This document shows, piece after piece, positions 1 through 11,580 of a stretch of DNA of 64,000 bases. Position numbers and translations under genes: made by a program. The number at the start of each line of letters is the position of its first letter. Position 1 is the stretch's first letter. The notes under the pieces were generated by a model. It had not been told where the DNA came from. It ran no database searches and was given only the letters and a program-made list of their open reading frames with translations. Origin of the DNA: Geotrypetes seraphini (taxonomy: Eukaryota > Chordata > Amphibia > Gymnophiona > Dermophiidae). The stretch covers positions 64,997,006 to 65,061,005 of the forward strand of contig NC_047094.1 in NCBI RefSeq assembly GCF_902459505.1. Direction: 5' to 3'.

Positions 1-2330
1 TCCATGTGACACCACTGGCAAGGCTACATCTTCGCACTCCTCAGTGGACCCTTGCTTCTCAGTGGTCTCAAGCGACAGATCATCTCTCACAACATATATC
101 TGTGAAATTATCTCTTCTGCAGTCGCTTCAATTGTGGATGACCTCATCCAAGCTATCCAGAGATCTCCTTTTCTATTTACCCCCTCATCACAAGGTCATC
201 ATGACAGACGCATCCCCTTATGCCTGGGGGGGTAATATGGACGATCTTCAGACTGTCTTTGGACCTCCAGGGAATGGAAATTTCACATCAATCTCTTGGA
301 ACTCAGAGCGATGTTTTATGCCCTCAAGGCTTTTCATCATCTACTCTGCCCTCAAGTCATCCTCCTTCGCATAGACAATCAAGTAGCAATGTATTACATA
401 AATAGGCAAGGAGGCACGGGCTCTCTCCTGTAATGCCAGGAAGCCCAAAAAATCTGGATTCATGCAACGGCTCACAACCTGTTCTTGAAGGCTATATTCA
501 AGGGGAGAAGAATTCTCTAGAAGACAACCTCAGCAGAATTCTTCAGCCTCACTAATGGACTCTCAACTCTGCACCTCTCCAGTCCATCTTTGCTGAATGG
601 GGCACTCCGCAAGTAGACTTGTTTGTGGCCCCCCACAGTCACCAGTTGCCCCAGTTTTGCTCCCGGCTTTACTCTCCTCTCCATCTGGAAGCAGATGCTT
701 TTCTCCTGGATTGGACGGGCCTGTTTCTATATGCATTCCCTCCAATCCCTCTTATGTTGAGAACTCTGTTCAAGCTCAAGCGAGAAGCAGCCACCATGAT
801 TCTCATTACTTCATGGTGGCCCAGGCAACATTGGTTCTCCCTTCTACTTCAACTCAGCTCCAGGGAGCCCAATCCTCTTCCAATATTTCCTACTCTGCTT
901 ACTCAGAATCAGGAGTCACTTCTACATCCCAACCTGCAATCTTTGCACCTGACAGCTTGGTTTCTCTCGGGCTGAGTTCTTCTGAATTACATCTCTCTCA
1001 GCCTGTACGTCACATTATTGATGCCGCCAGGAAACCAGCCACTCAACAATGTTACCAACAAAAGTGGACTAGGTTTTCTTCCTGGTGTCTTCTTCATCAT
1101 CACGACCCAACTTCATTGGTGTTGGATTATCTACTTTCTCTGTCGGACTCTGGGCTTAAATCTTAGTGCTATTATTGCTTATCACATACCAGTAGAGGGA
1201 AAACCTCTTACTGCTCATCCTTTGGTCTCCAGGTTCATGAAGCAACTTTCAATGTCAAACCACCTCTCAAGCCTCCACCTGTCATCTGGGACCTTAATGT
1301 GGTTCTTTCCAGTTTGATGAAACCACCATTTGAATGGCCACAGCTTATCTCAAGTTTCTCACCTGGAAAGTGGTCTTTCTTATTGCTCTCACCTCTGCCA
1401 GGAGGGTCAGTGAGTTACAAGCATTAATAGCAGATTCATCCTTCACAGTTTTTCATCATGACAAGTGGTTCTACGTACACATCCAAAGTTTCTTCCAAAA
1501 GTTGTCACTGAATTTCATCTCAATCAATCTGCCAGTGTGTTTTTTTTCCCCAAGCCTCATTCTCATGTGTGAGAAACCGCTCTACATACTTTGGACTATA
1601 AACAGACTATTACATTGACCGGACAAAGCCACATCAAACATCTCCCCTATTTTTCATCTCTTTTGATCCAAACAAGTTGGGGCATCCTGTTTCCAAGAGA
1701 ATGATTTCCAACTGGCTGGCTGCCTGCATCTCGTTCTGTTCTTCTCAGACTGGACTGGCACTGGAGAGTCGTGTCACTGCCCACAAAATTTGAGCTATGG
1801 CAGCTTCTGTGGCTTTCCTGAGATCTACTCCCATGGAGGAAATCTGTAAAGCTGCCACTTGGTCCTCAGTTCATACCTTCACTTCTCGCTACTGTCTGGA
1901 GTCATTCTCCAGATGAGATGGGCACTTCAGCCAATCTGTATTACAAAATGTATTTTCCTAAAGGCCAACACTCCCACCATCCCATTTCTGTTAGCTTGGA
2001 GGTCACCCATACGTGAGAATATACTGCCTGCTTGTCCTGGGATAAAGCACAGTTTGTAACAGGTGTTATCCAGGGACAGCAGGCAGATATTCTCACAACC
2101 CACCCACCTCCCCGGGTTGGCTTCTTAGCTGGATTATCTTAACTGAGGGACCGCGCGCCCTGCGTTGGGCTGGAAGGCACTCGCACATGCGCAGTTCGGG
2201 TTTTCGCAAACTTTCTAAAGTCTTAAAGTGGCAATGCACTTTTAAAGTGGTCCGTACCGGTGCTTTGTCGGTGACATCACCCATGCGTGAGAATATCTGC
2301 CTCCTGTTATGGTAAGTAACTATGCTATTC
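1..2330 (+). mobile_element. DIRS-like tyrosine-recombinase retrotransposon, 3' part (fossil)
   Basis: The stretch reads on the plus strand like the 3' half of the better preserved copy at 36.7-42.4 kb. An RNase H-like segment near 180-400 (TDASPYAWGG) comes first, then a tyrosine recombinase segment near 1000-1930 with the arginine motif SARRVSEL. From about 2040 the DIRS terminal sequence follows (acaggtgttatccagggac) and runs to a gtaagtaact motif near 2310. The 5' part lies outside the window. It is clearly broken, with many breaks, so it is a fossil. DIRS elements integrate with a tyrosine recombinase and have inverted terminal repeats instead of LTRs. Confidence 0.85.
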
Positions 2331-2800
2331 AGCTGGCAGCAGCATTTTTTTAAATGCTGATCATCACCAGCTAACTTATGCCCTGATATTCAGTGCTGAA
2401 TATTAAGCCCCCCCCCCCAACCCCTGCTGAATCACCAGGAATGTAGGTAAGCCTAGGGGACCTACCTGCACTTTGGATGGGTTAGAGGATTTGAGAGGCT
2501 TGGGGGGGGGGCATGGTCAGGAGAGGGTGAAGATAAAAAACAAACAAACCACAAAATACGTATGTGGGCCCCAGCCTGATATTCTGCCAGGGCCTGTATA
2601 ACTCTTATGCAAGCCCAGCTGAATATTGGCCTGGCCTGCATAAGCTCTGGGTATCCTGGCTGCCCAATTATGCCCCAATATTCAGTTCTAGTTCTTGGAC
2701 ATGGCTTGGCACTGAATATCAGAGCATAATTTAGCCGGCATTGATCAGAGCTTATAAAAATGCTGACAGCCACTGGCTGAATATCGGGGGGGGGGGGGGG
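2331..2800. repeat. unclassified interspersed repeat with poly-C/poly-G tracts
   Basis: There is no credible coding frame here. Related 'gatattcagtgctgaatatt' and 'ggctgaatatcgg' sequences lie near the two sides (about 2372 and 2785), and long C and G runs occur at about 2408 and 2787. It may be a non-autonomous DNA element, but I cannot define termini or a target duplication. Confidence 0.35.
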
Positions 2801-2809
2801 GGGTATTAT

Positions 2810-3130
2810 TTTTTTTTTTATTGGAATTTATAAATCATCTCTATGAAAAGATTCACCCAAGGCAATGCACAGCAAAACTTACAATTTTATTAACTTCATA
2901 AGAATAGTAAACTGACCAAGTATAAGCATAAATACAATCAATGAGGTAAACCTGGAAACAACAAATTGAAACCTAATACTGTAGAAGAATTATATAATAC
3001 AAATATGATATGTCAGTACAGTACAAACAATATATCATAATAGCCTGGAAGAACATTCAAATGACAGATTTAATACAATGTCAGCATTATACTAAAGAAA
3101 TACCTAATAAGCAGGTATTAAAACAGATAT
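2810..3130 (-). repeat. LINE 3' tail fragment (L2-like)
   Basis: This A/T-rich block begins 'ttattggaatttataaatca'. Read on the minus strand it resembles the conserved 3' UTR end of L2-type LINEs, with a 'tttataaattccaataa' tail. No reverse transcriptase remains. Confidence 0.4.
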
Positions 3131-3177
3131 GGTACTAATGCTTTTCAATAGTACAGCTTACCATATAGCCAAGGTGA

Positions 3178-3406
3178 TAAGTTACAAGGAGCAGCTGAAA
3201 AGTTCTCAGCCCAACCAAAAATAGAATGATGTGAAGCCATGAAACATACAAGTTATTCCATGCTTTTCTTGACACTTTTTGTTTCAATGATATAATATGA
3301 AATGAAATGAAAAGTGTCAAGAAAAGCATGGAATAACTTGTAAGTTTCATGGCTCCACATCATTCTTTTGGTTTGGCTGAGAACTTTTCAGCAGCCTCTC
3401 ATATAG
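3178..3406. mobile_element. palindromic mariner-derived MITE
   Basis: Two arms of about 95 bp are near-perfect inverted copies. One starts at 'gctgaaaagttctcagccca' near 3195; the other ends at 'gctgagaacttttcagcagc' near 3395. The arm sequence matches the termini of the mariner at 61030-62497, including 'gatgtgaagccatgaaac'. The spacer is short and non-coding. A TA lies at each edge, as expected for Tc1/mariner targets. It is a foldback made from mariner ends. Confidence 0.75.
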
Positions 3407-3479
3407 GGTGTATTTCATTTAGTATAAATATTCTGCTCTTTGTTTTCAAAGTGTATTTCAATAAGGCGCTGATGGACAA

Positions 3480-3985
3480 TCACTAAGAAAGAATTAGGGA
3501 GACTGATACTAATACAGCGGTCAGGCTGATCTTCGGCCTGAAGAAATATGACCATGTCACATTCTATTACTGTGAATTATATTGGCTTCCTTTGGAAGCT
3601 TGGGTGCTGTTTAAGCTGGGTTGTTTTTGCTACAAAGTACTGTATGGATCAGCTCCTTATTTGGTCAAAAGATTATCCTTAGCTTCATATAAACACAGCA
3701 GAAAAACTCATCCTTTGTTTAATTTTTCTTCTGTCCAAGTCTGTAGAAGTAAAAAATGTCTTGATCATATACTAGCGTACTAAGCAGCCTTTCACGACAA
3801 AGAATTTCGAGCATTATTGCTCACAGATTATTCTTATAAACATTTTAGAGCACAGCTGATGACTTATCTATTTTCCAAGTATCTGATTAATTAATTCATT
3901 TGTACTATACTTATCATTAATAGTCTTTTGTAAACCGCATTGAACTTGTGGTTAACAAGCACAATGTAATGTAAAATGGGAAGAT
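3480..3985 (+). mobile_element. L2-like LINE, 3' end fragment
   Basis: The plus strand encodes remnants of the L2 RT C-terminal region: a 'GLKKYDHVT' motif, 'YWLPLEAWVLFKL' and 'CYKVLYG'. It ends with an L2-type 3' UTR ('tgtaaaccgcattgaacttg', about 3932). The same motif order occurs in the better preserved L2 at 28036-29470. It is strongly 5' truncated, and the frame is open only in pieces. Confidence 0.75.
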
Positions 3986-4224
3986 GAGAGCTAAAGGTAT
4001 AGGTGAGTTGCTACCTTTTTGGGGTTGATGCAAAGGTACCATGCAATGAAAGCCAATAAAGGAGTAGGTAAAGCTGATGAAGATAAAGCTTTCATGGCTA
4101 GTAAAGTCATTGCCAATAGACTATAGAGGCCAAGTACTAGAAGCATTTTCTCTATAGACACACTTTCAGCACATCAGCCACCTTGTGTTCCTATAAGATT
4201 TTGACATTTTTAACTTCTTTGAGT
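3986..4224. other. no recognisable feature
   Basis: Ordinary A/T-rich sequence. I see no gene, repeat terminus or RNA here. Confidence 0.5.
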
Positions 4225-4400
4225 ATGAAGAGAGAAGGAGGAGCTTAATGTTTAGCGCAGTGACTGAGAATTCCAGAAACGGGTCAAATCCCAGTATAGC
4301 TCCTCATGATCTTGAGCAAATCCTTCATTGCTTCAGGCATAAACTTAGATTCTAAATGCTCTGGGGACAGAAATTATATTTTAATTTAACTCCTCTTGAA
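4225..4400 (+). repeat. CORE-SINE (MIR-like), decayed
   Basis: A tRNA-like head has an A-box-like 'tttagcgcagtgactgag' and a B-box-like 'gggtcaaatccc'. It is followed by a MIR-type core ('gatcttgagcaaatccttca') and a trailing 'ctctggggacag'. That order of Pol III boxes and core is diagnostic of CORE-SINEs. A second copy lies at 59101-59320. Confidence 0.65.
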
Positions 4401-4574
4401 TTATTGAGAAAAGCTGATGTGATTTTAACCTTGCTCTGTGGGTGTAGCAGTTATTTAATGAGGTTTTTGGAGATGGGCTGAAGTGTCCCTTCCCTAAAGT
4501 CTCTCTCTCTGCCCCACCTCAAGCTAATTTAATTTCATACTTGGGCTCTGGCTGTCAGTCAGAGCACAATTGTG

Positions 4575-4770
4575 CTGGTGTTTATAGTTATGCTATATAG
4601 GATTTATAATCTGCCAACTCCCTAAATTAGGTTCAAGGTGGAGTACATAGAATTATAAACAAGAAATAACAATTGCATCAAAATATTTCACATCAATAAT
4701 TTTCAAATACCAATAAGTCTTTATAAGTTTTCTAAACATATATAATATAGTGATGCATGAATTAATTTCA
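4575..4770 (-). repeat. possible LINE 3' tail
   Basis: The block 'tatataggatttataatctg' followed by 'ggttcaaggtggagtaca' resembles, on the minus strand, the end of an L2/RTE-type LINE 3' UTR. No coding remnant is seen. Confidence 0.35.
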
Positions 4771-5275
4771 GGTACAGCAACATTTTGGTGAATGGAGCCT
4801 CTTTAAATTCTTGATTGCAGTAGATGTGTAGCAAGATTTATGGTACACTAATCAGTTACATAAACAAGTTACGTGTCTGTTAGTTTTGTCTAGGGAAAAC
4901 TATAAACTCTGCCAGGTTCAGCTTTCTTGCCTGTTTACACGACACAAGACCCAGGCTAATGAGAAATACTTTAATTATGAAAATAGAAAAATATAATTCA
5001 CAAGCCAGCTGCAATATCTAAATATTGTTCACAAAATATCTGATTTACATATATGAAACTTAGTACATAATTATCATAATACACTTGTTAGATAACTAAG
5101 TAAAACTAATTCTTACACACACTAAACAATTCCTTATAATAATAATAATCCCTGATTAGCAGCAATTGATTACAGTTATCACCAAGGTAGCTTTACAAAC
5201 CTTATCCTATATCACAATCGGATACACTTATCTAGCCCCAGCTGATAAGATAATAAGTTCCTTATTCTCACCATC
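4771..5275. other. unclassified sequence left of the provirus
   Basis: A/T-rich and without coding capacity. Together with 13957-14760 it may be one older element split by the provirus, possibly an old LTR, but I find no paired ends. The last bases before the provirus, ccatc, are a near match to tcatc on the far side. Confidence 0.3.
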
Positions 5276-6100
5276 TGTTCTGCCACTTATTTCTGCCCAA
5301 TGGAATGATCAGTAACCCTCAGAAAGGCACCCAGACAATATAAAGCTTAAACAATAACACTTTATTACATGCATAGATAAATATTAAAATAGAATAACAT
5401 CACCGTATTTCCGGACATCACTATCCCTCACAATCTGGAACCCAAAGCGATTGATAGGAAAGGAGAACCGAACCCGGGCTGTCCCTTGTTGCAACGTAAC
5501 TGGATTCAAATTCTATGGGCTGAGTTCTTCTCTTTTATAGAGAAAAACTGCTGCCCTCTTAGTAAGACAGTTGGTACTGGTCCTTTGTTATTTGTTTTGA
5601 CAACACATAGATCAGAATGTCATAAGGAGGTGTTACAGTAAACTGGCTTCTTATCTGGTTTCACTCTTTCTTTGATGTGATGTAGGCAACATTCAGGTCA
5701 AAATGTCAGATTGTCAGATAAACAGACTTGTGGATTCATGTCGATAGCATGCTGACTTTCAGTTACCCCTCTGGCCAGTTTCTTTGTTTGGATAACATTC
5801 AGGTCCCATCTGGCGTTACTGTCCTTTTGAGGTTATTAATGAGGTGTTGCAGGGACTAGTAAACGGTTGGTCTTGTTCTTTTGTTCTCTGTTTTGGTGAC
5901 ACTCAGGTCTGTCCTTACTGATGTTATTTGAGCAGTACGCATTGCAACTGAAGTCAGTAAAGCATTTGATGTTGTCAAGGTAATACTAAGGTTAAGCATT
6001 TGATGTTGTCAAGGTAATACTAAGGTTAAGGAGGTTAGGAAAACAGACTTGAGGAGACATGTATGCTAAGTTTATTTACCCCCGGGCCCTAGGCCTAACA
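5276..6100 (-). repeat. 3' LTR of the ERV-L-like provirus
   Basis: 825 bp, identical by eye to 13132-13956. It contains two tandem copies of a 34-bp unit (about 5960-6027, starting agcatttgatgttgtcaagg), present in both LTRs. It begins just after the polypurine tract. Confidence 0.93.
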
Positions 6101-6112
6101 TTCCACCCCTGG
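6101..6112 (-). other. polypurine tract
   Basis: On the minus strand 'ccaggggtggaa' directly precedes the TG that opens the 3' LTR. This is the normal place for plus-strand DNA priming in retroviruses. Confidence 0.75.
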
Positions 6113-6116
6113 ATCC

Positions 6117-7977
6117 TCAAGTTTGTATTTCCGAATAAGAAGTCATCCGAATAGAGGGAGAGAGTGTTCGTTTGTATACACAATAGGTAAATCCACAATT
6201 AAGAAATGTTAACATAAGGATAACTAAACAAATATAGATTAAGGGATGAAGAAACACTTTTCTTGCTGTAGCACTCCACCCGGTAAAAGCATCCCACCAA
6301 TGGTGTGCAGTAGTAGCTTCGATATGATCTGCCACTGAATGCAAGTTAGTATTTAAAAATTCAGTATCTATTTTATGCTGTAGCAAGGTAAGGTTACGTT
6401 GCTGATTTGCTTTATGTAGGATTGCTATATTTTGCATGGCTTTCTTTACAGAGGGTAATAAAATAATTGGAGTAAGTACATCGGCAAAAGAAAGATTAAC
6501 ATTTACATTTGATATCCAGGGTTCATAAAAATGATAAGTTGCATTATTTGCCCACTGCAACACACTAACATTCTGTAAACATACTGAAAAGGGAGCTTGA
6601 ATAGCAGGAATCACAAGTTTAACAGTACTGCTAGCAACACAGACATATTTATGTAATATTTCTTGTATAAAAGTGTAACCTTGAGGTTGAACGGTCCATT
6701 GGCACAGATTGTAGGTATGTTGTAGAGAACATGGTTCATAGATCGCATAAGAAGATGGACAAACTTGTCCATGTTGAATTTGTTTACAATTTTTTAACAC
6801 GTATGTTTTGTTCTGTTCATCTATTTGTTGCCCATAGTAAGTAGGAAACCATAATTGGGGTCCTAATACCAAAGGCATCACAGTGAAAGGACACATTATG
6901 GTAGAGTTCCTTACATCAAATAACGTAAGCAACCCTTCACAGGAGAAATCAGAACATTGTTTTATATTAAAATTCCACCATGTTCTATCTAAGGGCGTGG
7001 TTTTATTAAATAATACAAAAATCAATGAGGTATTTCGTAATTGTAACTGCTGGATAAAATTAATTCTTTGTTGTATAAAAGACAAAACACGAATCTCACA
7101 AATAGTTCAATGTAAGGCTGAAGAAACATTACTATCTAAAGTATATTGCTGTATTATAGTATCATTAACAACATGTAACATTAACTGATCATATCGTAGG
7201 GTTAGTTCATGATTATGTACAGTATTTGGCATCCATTTACCTTCCCATCTAAATACATCCGCTACTCCGGAGCCAAAAGATGCTTGTTTGCCAGCCAGTA
7301 TTTCAGAATCAATAGTATTTACAATACCTAATGTAGTTCCCGCCCCCCCCTAATGGTTGATCCAGCCATCTTCGGGTCCTACATTTGGGTAGAATAGGAA
7401 AATTAATTTTCCATTCATATATCATTTCCTTATGTTCTAAACTGGTATTTTTGCATTCTCTAATATTTCTTACTAAAGAGGCATTTAATGAAATAGGATT
7501 AGTATGGATAAATGTCATAATAATTACCATGTCAGTGCGGTTTTCAATTTTGGTTGCATTCCTACAAATTAGTCCCTGTGCCCTGTTAATGGGTAAGGAT
7601 AAATTCCAAAATGTAGTGCTAGTAAACTTTTGTGTTTGTATGATATCTCGAGCCACTTGTTTACTAACTATATTTTGGGGGAAAGTATAGTTAGTACATT
7701 GGATCCCAGTGTGATTTCGAATGGTAATGCTAATTACAGAGGCATTCATCACCCAAAAAGGAGTTTTATAATATTTAGTGAATCCGGTATCTGTGTCATA
7801 TCGAATGACAGGGGAAGGAGAAAATGTAAAATTCCAAATGTTACACAGGGAGTTTTCGCTGCATGTGAAATTATCTTGTTTTCTCATTGAGGTAGCATTT
7901 TTCCACTGGATCATGACGACAGTGGTTGGACGGTCACTCTTCACTGGCATTATTGCAGTTTGTCCGTACCATACCAA
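6117..7977 (-). pseudogene. env: env region of the provirus (fossil)
   Basis: Two long open stretches on the minus strand carry envelope features. The upstream one (7309-7977) is rich in N-glycosylation sequons and cysteines and ends near an RTRR furin-type cleavage motif followed by a glycine-rich stretch. The downstream one (6117-7085) has more sequons, a heptad-like region, an HHWWDAFTGWS motif just before the membrane, one hydrophobic anchor (PLIYICLVILMLTFL) and a short cytoplasmic tail ending at the polypurine tract. I see no classical CX6CC motif. The region is broken, about two breaks. The family is uncertain: the layout is that of a class I fusion glycoprotein, but I cannot name a close relative. 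Confidence 0.75.
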
Positions 7978-8031
7978 AGATAGAATGGTGATACACTTCC
8001 ATGTTAGGTCCTGTGGAAAGAAAAAGAATCT

Positions 8032-11000
8032 TTATTCTCTCCTAAAACATTGGTCTCGAGGAGCGAAGATTGGACGTTCATAACCATCCACTAGTATTTG
8101 TACAATACTATCTTTCCCTGCAGCTATTACGGTGGCTCCTACTATTGGTTGGAGTGGTTTCTTCCACCAGATTCTCATACCAGCTTTAATTACATTAGCT
8201 GCCCCAAAGCCTGGTTCACTTCGGCCATAATGGTGCAGGGGTTTATCAATTAACTGTGGAGCTTCCATTTTAATTGCAATAGTTATCAATTGTGCAACAC
8301 GATCCCCCTTTTGGAGAATGATAGCTTCTTTTCCAAGGTTTAATAACAATATTCCAATTTCGCCCCGATAGTCTGAATCAATGACACCCCCCATTATAGT
8401 TACACCTTTAAGAGCCAAACTTGATTGCGGACAAATCTGTCCATAATATCCCTTTGGAATAAGCACCCCCAAACCAGTTTGAATAGGTTTCACTATTTGT
8501 GGATCTAATTTGCATTCATTAGGGCAATATACATCTAGTCCAGCAGATCCATCAGTGGCCCTTATAGGAAGCTGTACTCCTGGTCTAACAGTCCAAAACT
8601 GGAGGGTACAAATTTTGTCACTTGCTTCAAGTGTGGAATACAGCATCCTATTCAGGGGTGTAGTATGTGAAGCTATGGGTCTATTGTTCAAAATTTGTAA
8701 GGCTTCAGTTAAATGTTCCCTCCACCTACGCAATGACTGATATCCTAATCTCTTTAATTGGGTTTTTAATAATCCATTCATTCTTTCTATCAGTCCTGAG
8801 GCTTGTGGATGATAGGCTACATGTAGTCTCCATTGAACATTGTTATCATTGATCCAATCCCTAATCATATTACCTGTAAAATGAGTCCCCCTGTCTGACT
8901 GTATTTCTAGAGGGTGTCCGTAATATAAGGTAATTAATCCTAATGCTCTAATTGTGTTTTCTTGATTGGCTTTCCGGCAAGGATAAGCCACTAACAACCC
9001 TGAATAGGTATCTACCATGGTACACACATATTGACATCCTTTAGACAATGGTAGAGGGCCTATATAATCTATTTGCCAAATCTGACCTGGTAGCCTGCCT
9101 CTGGCTATTTTCCCAAAAATTGGGGGCATCTGCTGTGCTGATGTGAGAGCTAGTTTACATAAATGACAATTACTGATTACTGTCTTTACCATATCTACAG
9201 TACAATGTATTCCTCTATCATGTGCCCACCTAATAGTTCCCTTCTCTCCAAGGTGTCCGGACTTTTGATGTGCCCATGTTGCCATGGCCATTTCGGAAGC
9301 AACATCTGTTTCCATGACCACAACGTGCGGGGTGGAAGAGTTTTGTTCTTCTGCCAACTCTGTTTCAGTGAGTTTGGATGCGCTATCTGCAACAGAGTTG
9401 AAAACAGTGTCAAGCGTATCTTTCACCACATGTGCATCTACATGGTACACTGTTATTACGGTAGTATTGGCCCATTCCAGAATATCTTGCCAAAGTCTGG
9501 CTCCCCAGACTTCTTTATTATGAATTGTCCAATTGTCCTTTTTCCATTTCATCATCCAAGTTGTCATTCCATTTGCTACTGCCCATGAATCAGTAAAGAT
9601 ATGGCATTGTTGTCCTTGTTCTAGCCGTATGGCCTGCCACACTGCATATAGTTCAGCATATTGTGAGCTCTCTCCTTTTCCAGTGGTTGTTAGCAGTTGC
9701 TTTGTGACTGGATTAAAGGACACGCCCTTCCAATGTCTCAGTTGACCCTGGTATTTGGAGGAACCATCTGTAAACCAGGTATGCTGTTGTTGTGTCTCAG
9801 TTAGTTCTTGATATGTCTTTCCCCACCGAATGGGACTTTCACATATGTCGTCCACTTGCAATGGGGTATCTTCTGTGGGCACATTAAATACTTTTTCATG
9901 CAGCATCGTTACTCCATGTAGGCCTGACTTAGCCCTCTGTTGGATGTACCATTTCCATTTTATGATACTCTGTTCCTGGGCATGTCCAATACGATGAGTT
10001 TTTGGGTCACTCATGATCCATGTCATAATGGGTATTTCTGGTCGTATCATTACTTCGTGTCCTATGGTCAATTGTTCTGTTGCTACCAAAGCCCAGTAGC
10101 ATGCTAACAGCTGTCTTTCAAAGGGTGTGTATCGGGTCCCAGTTTCTGGGAGAGTCCTATTCCAGAATCCCAAAGGCACTCGTCGTCCAGCTTGCTTTTG
10201 CCATAGGCTCCAATTAGCATATCGCTCCTGTACACTCACTTGCAATTCTACTGGACCCTCCTTTAATGGCCACAAATTCATGGCTTGCTGAATAGCTTCC
10301 TTTGCTCTCTGGAAAGCCTGCTCTTCGAGTTCAGTCCAGACAAAATCATATTTTTTCCTTGTGATTTTGTACAGAGGAGACAGGATTTGCCCCAAGTGTG
10401 GAATATGTTGCCTCCAGAATCCAAAAAGGCCAATAAAGGCCTGGGTTTGTTTCTTACTTTGGGGAGAAGGGAAGTTTACAATTTTCTGTTTAACTTTCTC
10501 TATCACTTCTCGACACCCTTTTGACCATTTAATTCCTAAAAATACCACTGTTTGTGCTGGTCCCTGCACTTTCTTTGGATTTATTTCCCACCCAGCCTGT
10601 CTCATTGTTTCTACTACCAATGCCAAAGCATCTGCAACTTCCTTTTCTGTATTACCCTGGATTAAAATGTCATCAATATAGTGTGATAGTTCTACTCCTT
10701 CAGGTAAGGTACAGTTATCTAAATGCTCTGCTATAATCTTGTGACAGAAAGTGGGACTATGTAAATACCCTTGTGGTAGTCTGGTAAATGTATATTGTCT
10801 CCCTTGCCAAGTGAATGCAAATTGTTCCTGACATTGCTCCACTATAGGAATAGAGAAAAATGCATTGGCTAAATCAATAACTGCATACCAAGTACCAGTT
10901 CGTGATTGAATTTGTTCAACCAGTGTTATCATATCGGGAACAGCGGCACTTAAAGGTGGCGTGTGTTTATTCAATTCTCGGTAATCTACTGTCATTCTCC

Positions 11001-11562
11001 AACTTCCATCCGCCTTATGGACGGGCCATACAGGATTATTGAAGGCGGAGGTAACTGTTTTTATTACTCCCGCTTTCACCAAATCCTGTATTGTATTGGT
11101 AATTTCTTCATGCCCTCCCGGAATGCGATATTGTTTCATGTTTACAATTTTTGTGGAGATTGGTACTACTATTGGAACAGGTAATTTTCCCACCACTACT
11201 GATCTTATAGGAATGGCTGGTGATTTGCCAAAACTATAAATTCCATCAGAAAGCTGTAAGGTTAGTCCTTTCAGGATATCTATCCCTATTATATACTCGG
11301 GAATCTCAGTGATCAGTACAGTATACTCCCGGATTGGTAATTGTCCAATTTTTAATCTCAGTTTTGTCTGTACTGCTTGTATAATTTTCCCCCCCAATCC
11401 TGATATTTGTATTCTAGGGCCCCGAAATTTTTTAGGGTTCCCATATATAATAGATGCCTCCGCCCCAGTGTCCACTAGAGCTTGTACCTTTTGCTCCCCA
11501 GATTTCCAATAGATATTTACCTCGACATGTGGACGCTGTTCTAATTTGGTCCAGGCAAACAC
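8032..11562 (-). CDS. pol: pol: protease, RT, RNase H, integrase, dUTPase (provirus)
   Basis: An open frame of 1176 residues. In order: retropepsin with the active-site DTGA near residue 31; reverse transcriptase with YIDD at about 295 and LPQGYLHSP at about 262; RNase H from TDGSS at about 598; integrase with an HHCC zinc domain (about 765-802) and catalytic D832, D890 and E926; then a trimeric-type dUTPase (about 995-1120) with motifs DGSAGLDVY, PQSSLA, GGVIDSDYRG and a C-terminal PGFGA. About 55 residues follow that look like a small beta-rich domain. A dUTPase after integrase is the hallmark of ERV-L; lentiviral and betaretroviral dUTPases sit elsewhere. gag lies directly upstream in the same frame, the arrangement seen in retroviruses that reach pol by read-through. 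Confidence 0.93.
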   Translation of the reverse strand: MFAWTKLEQRPHVEVNIYWKSGEQKVQALVDTGAEASIIYGNPKKFRGPRIQISGLGGKIIQAVQTKLRLKIGQLPIREYTVLITEIPEYIIGIDILKGLTLQLSDGIYSFGKSPAIPIRSVVVGKLPVPIVVPISTKIVNMKQYRIPGGHEEITNTIQDLVKAGVIKTVTSAFNNPVWPVHKADGSWRMTVDYRELNKHTPPLSAAVPDMITLVEQIQSRTGTWYAVIDLANAFFSIPIVEQCQEQFAFTWQGRQYTFTRLPQGYLHSPTFCHKIIAEHLDNCTLPEGVELSHYIDDILIQGNTEKEVADALALVVETMRQAGWEINPKKVQGPAQTVVFLGIKWSKGCREVIEKVKQKIVNFPSPQSKKQTQAFIGLFGFWRQHIPHLGQILSPLYKITRKKYDFVWTELEEQAFQRAKEAIQQAMNLWPLKEGPVELQVSVQERYANWSLWQKQAGRRVPLGFWNRTLPETGTRYTPFERQLLACYWALVATEQLTIGHEVMIRPEIPIMTWIMSDPKTHRIGHAQEQSIIKWKWYIQQRAKSGLHGVTMLHEKVFNVPTEDTPLQVDDICESPIRWGKTYQELTETQQQHTWFTDGSSKYQGQLRHWKGVSFNPVTKQLLTTTGKGESSQYAELYAVWQAIRLEQGQQCHIFTDSWAVANGMTTWMMKWKKDNWTIHNKEVWGARLWQDILEWANTTVITVYHVDAHVVKDTLDTVFNSVADSASKLTETELAEEQNSSTPHVVVMETDVASEMAMATWAHQKSGHLGEKGTIRWAHDRGIHCTVDMVKTVISNCHLCKLALTSAQQMPPIFGKIARGRLPGQIWQIDYIGPLPLSKGCQYVCTMVDTYSGLLVAYPCRKANQENTIRALGLITLYYGHPLEIQSDRGTHFTGNMIRDWINDNNVQWRLHVAYHPQASGLIERMNGLLKTQLKRLGYQSLRRWREHLTEALQILNNRPIASHTTPLNRMLYSTLEASDKICTLQFWTVRPGVQLPIRATDGSAGLDVYCPNECKLDPQIVKPIQTGLGVLIPKGYYGQICPQSSLALKGVTIMGGVIDSDYRGEIGILLLNLGKEAIILQKGDRVAQLITIAIKMEAPQLIDKPLHHYGRSEPGFGAANVIKAGMRIWWKKPLQPIVGATVIAAGKDSIVQILVDGYERPIFAPRDQCFRRE

Positions 11563-11580
11563 TGAGGCTTGGCATTCATA

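Noticed and set aside
9163-9588. Plus-strand open frame of 141 codons with many Cys
   Set aside because: It is the antisense of the integrase part of pol and has no start context or homology of its own.
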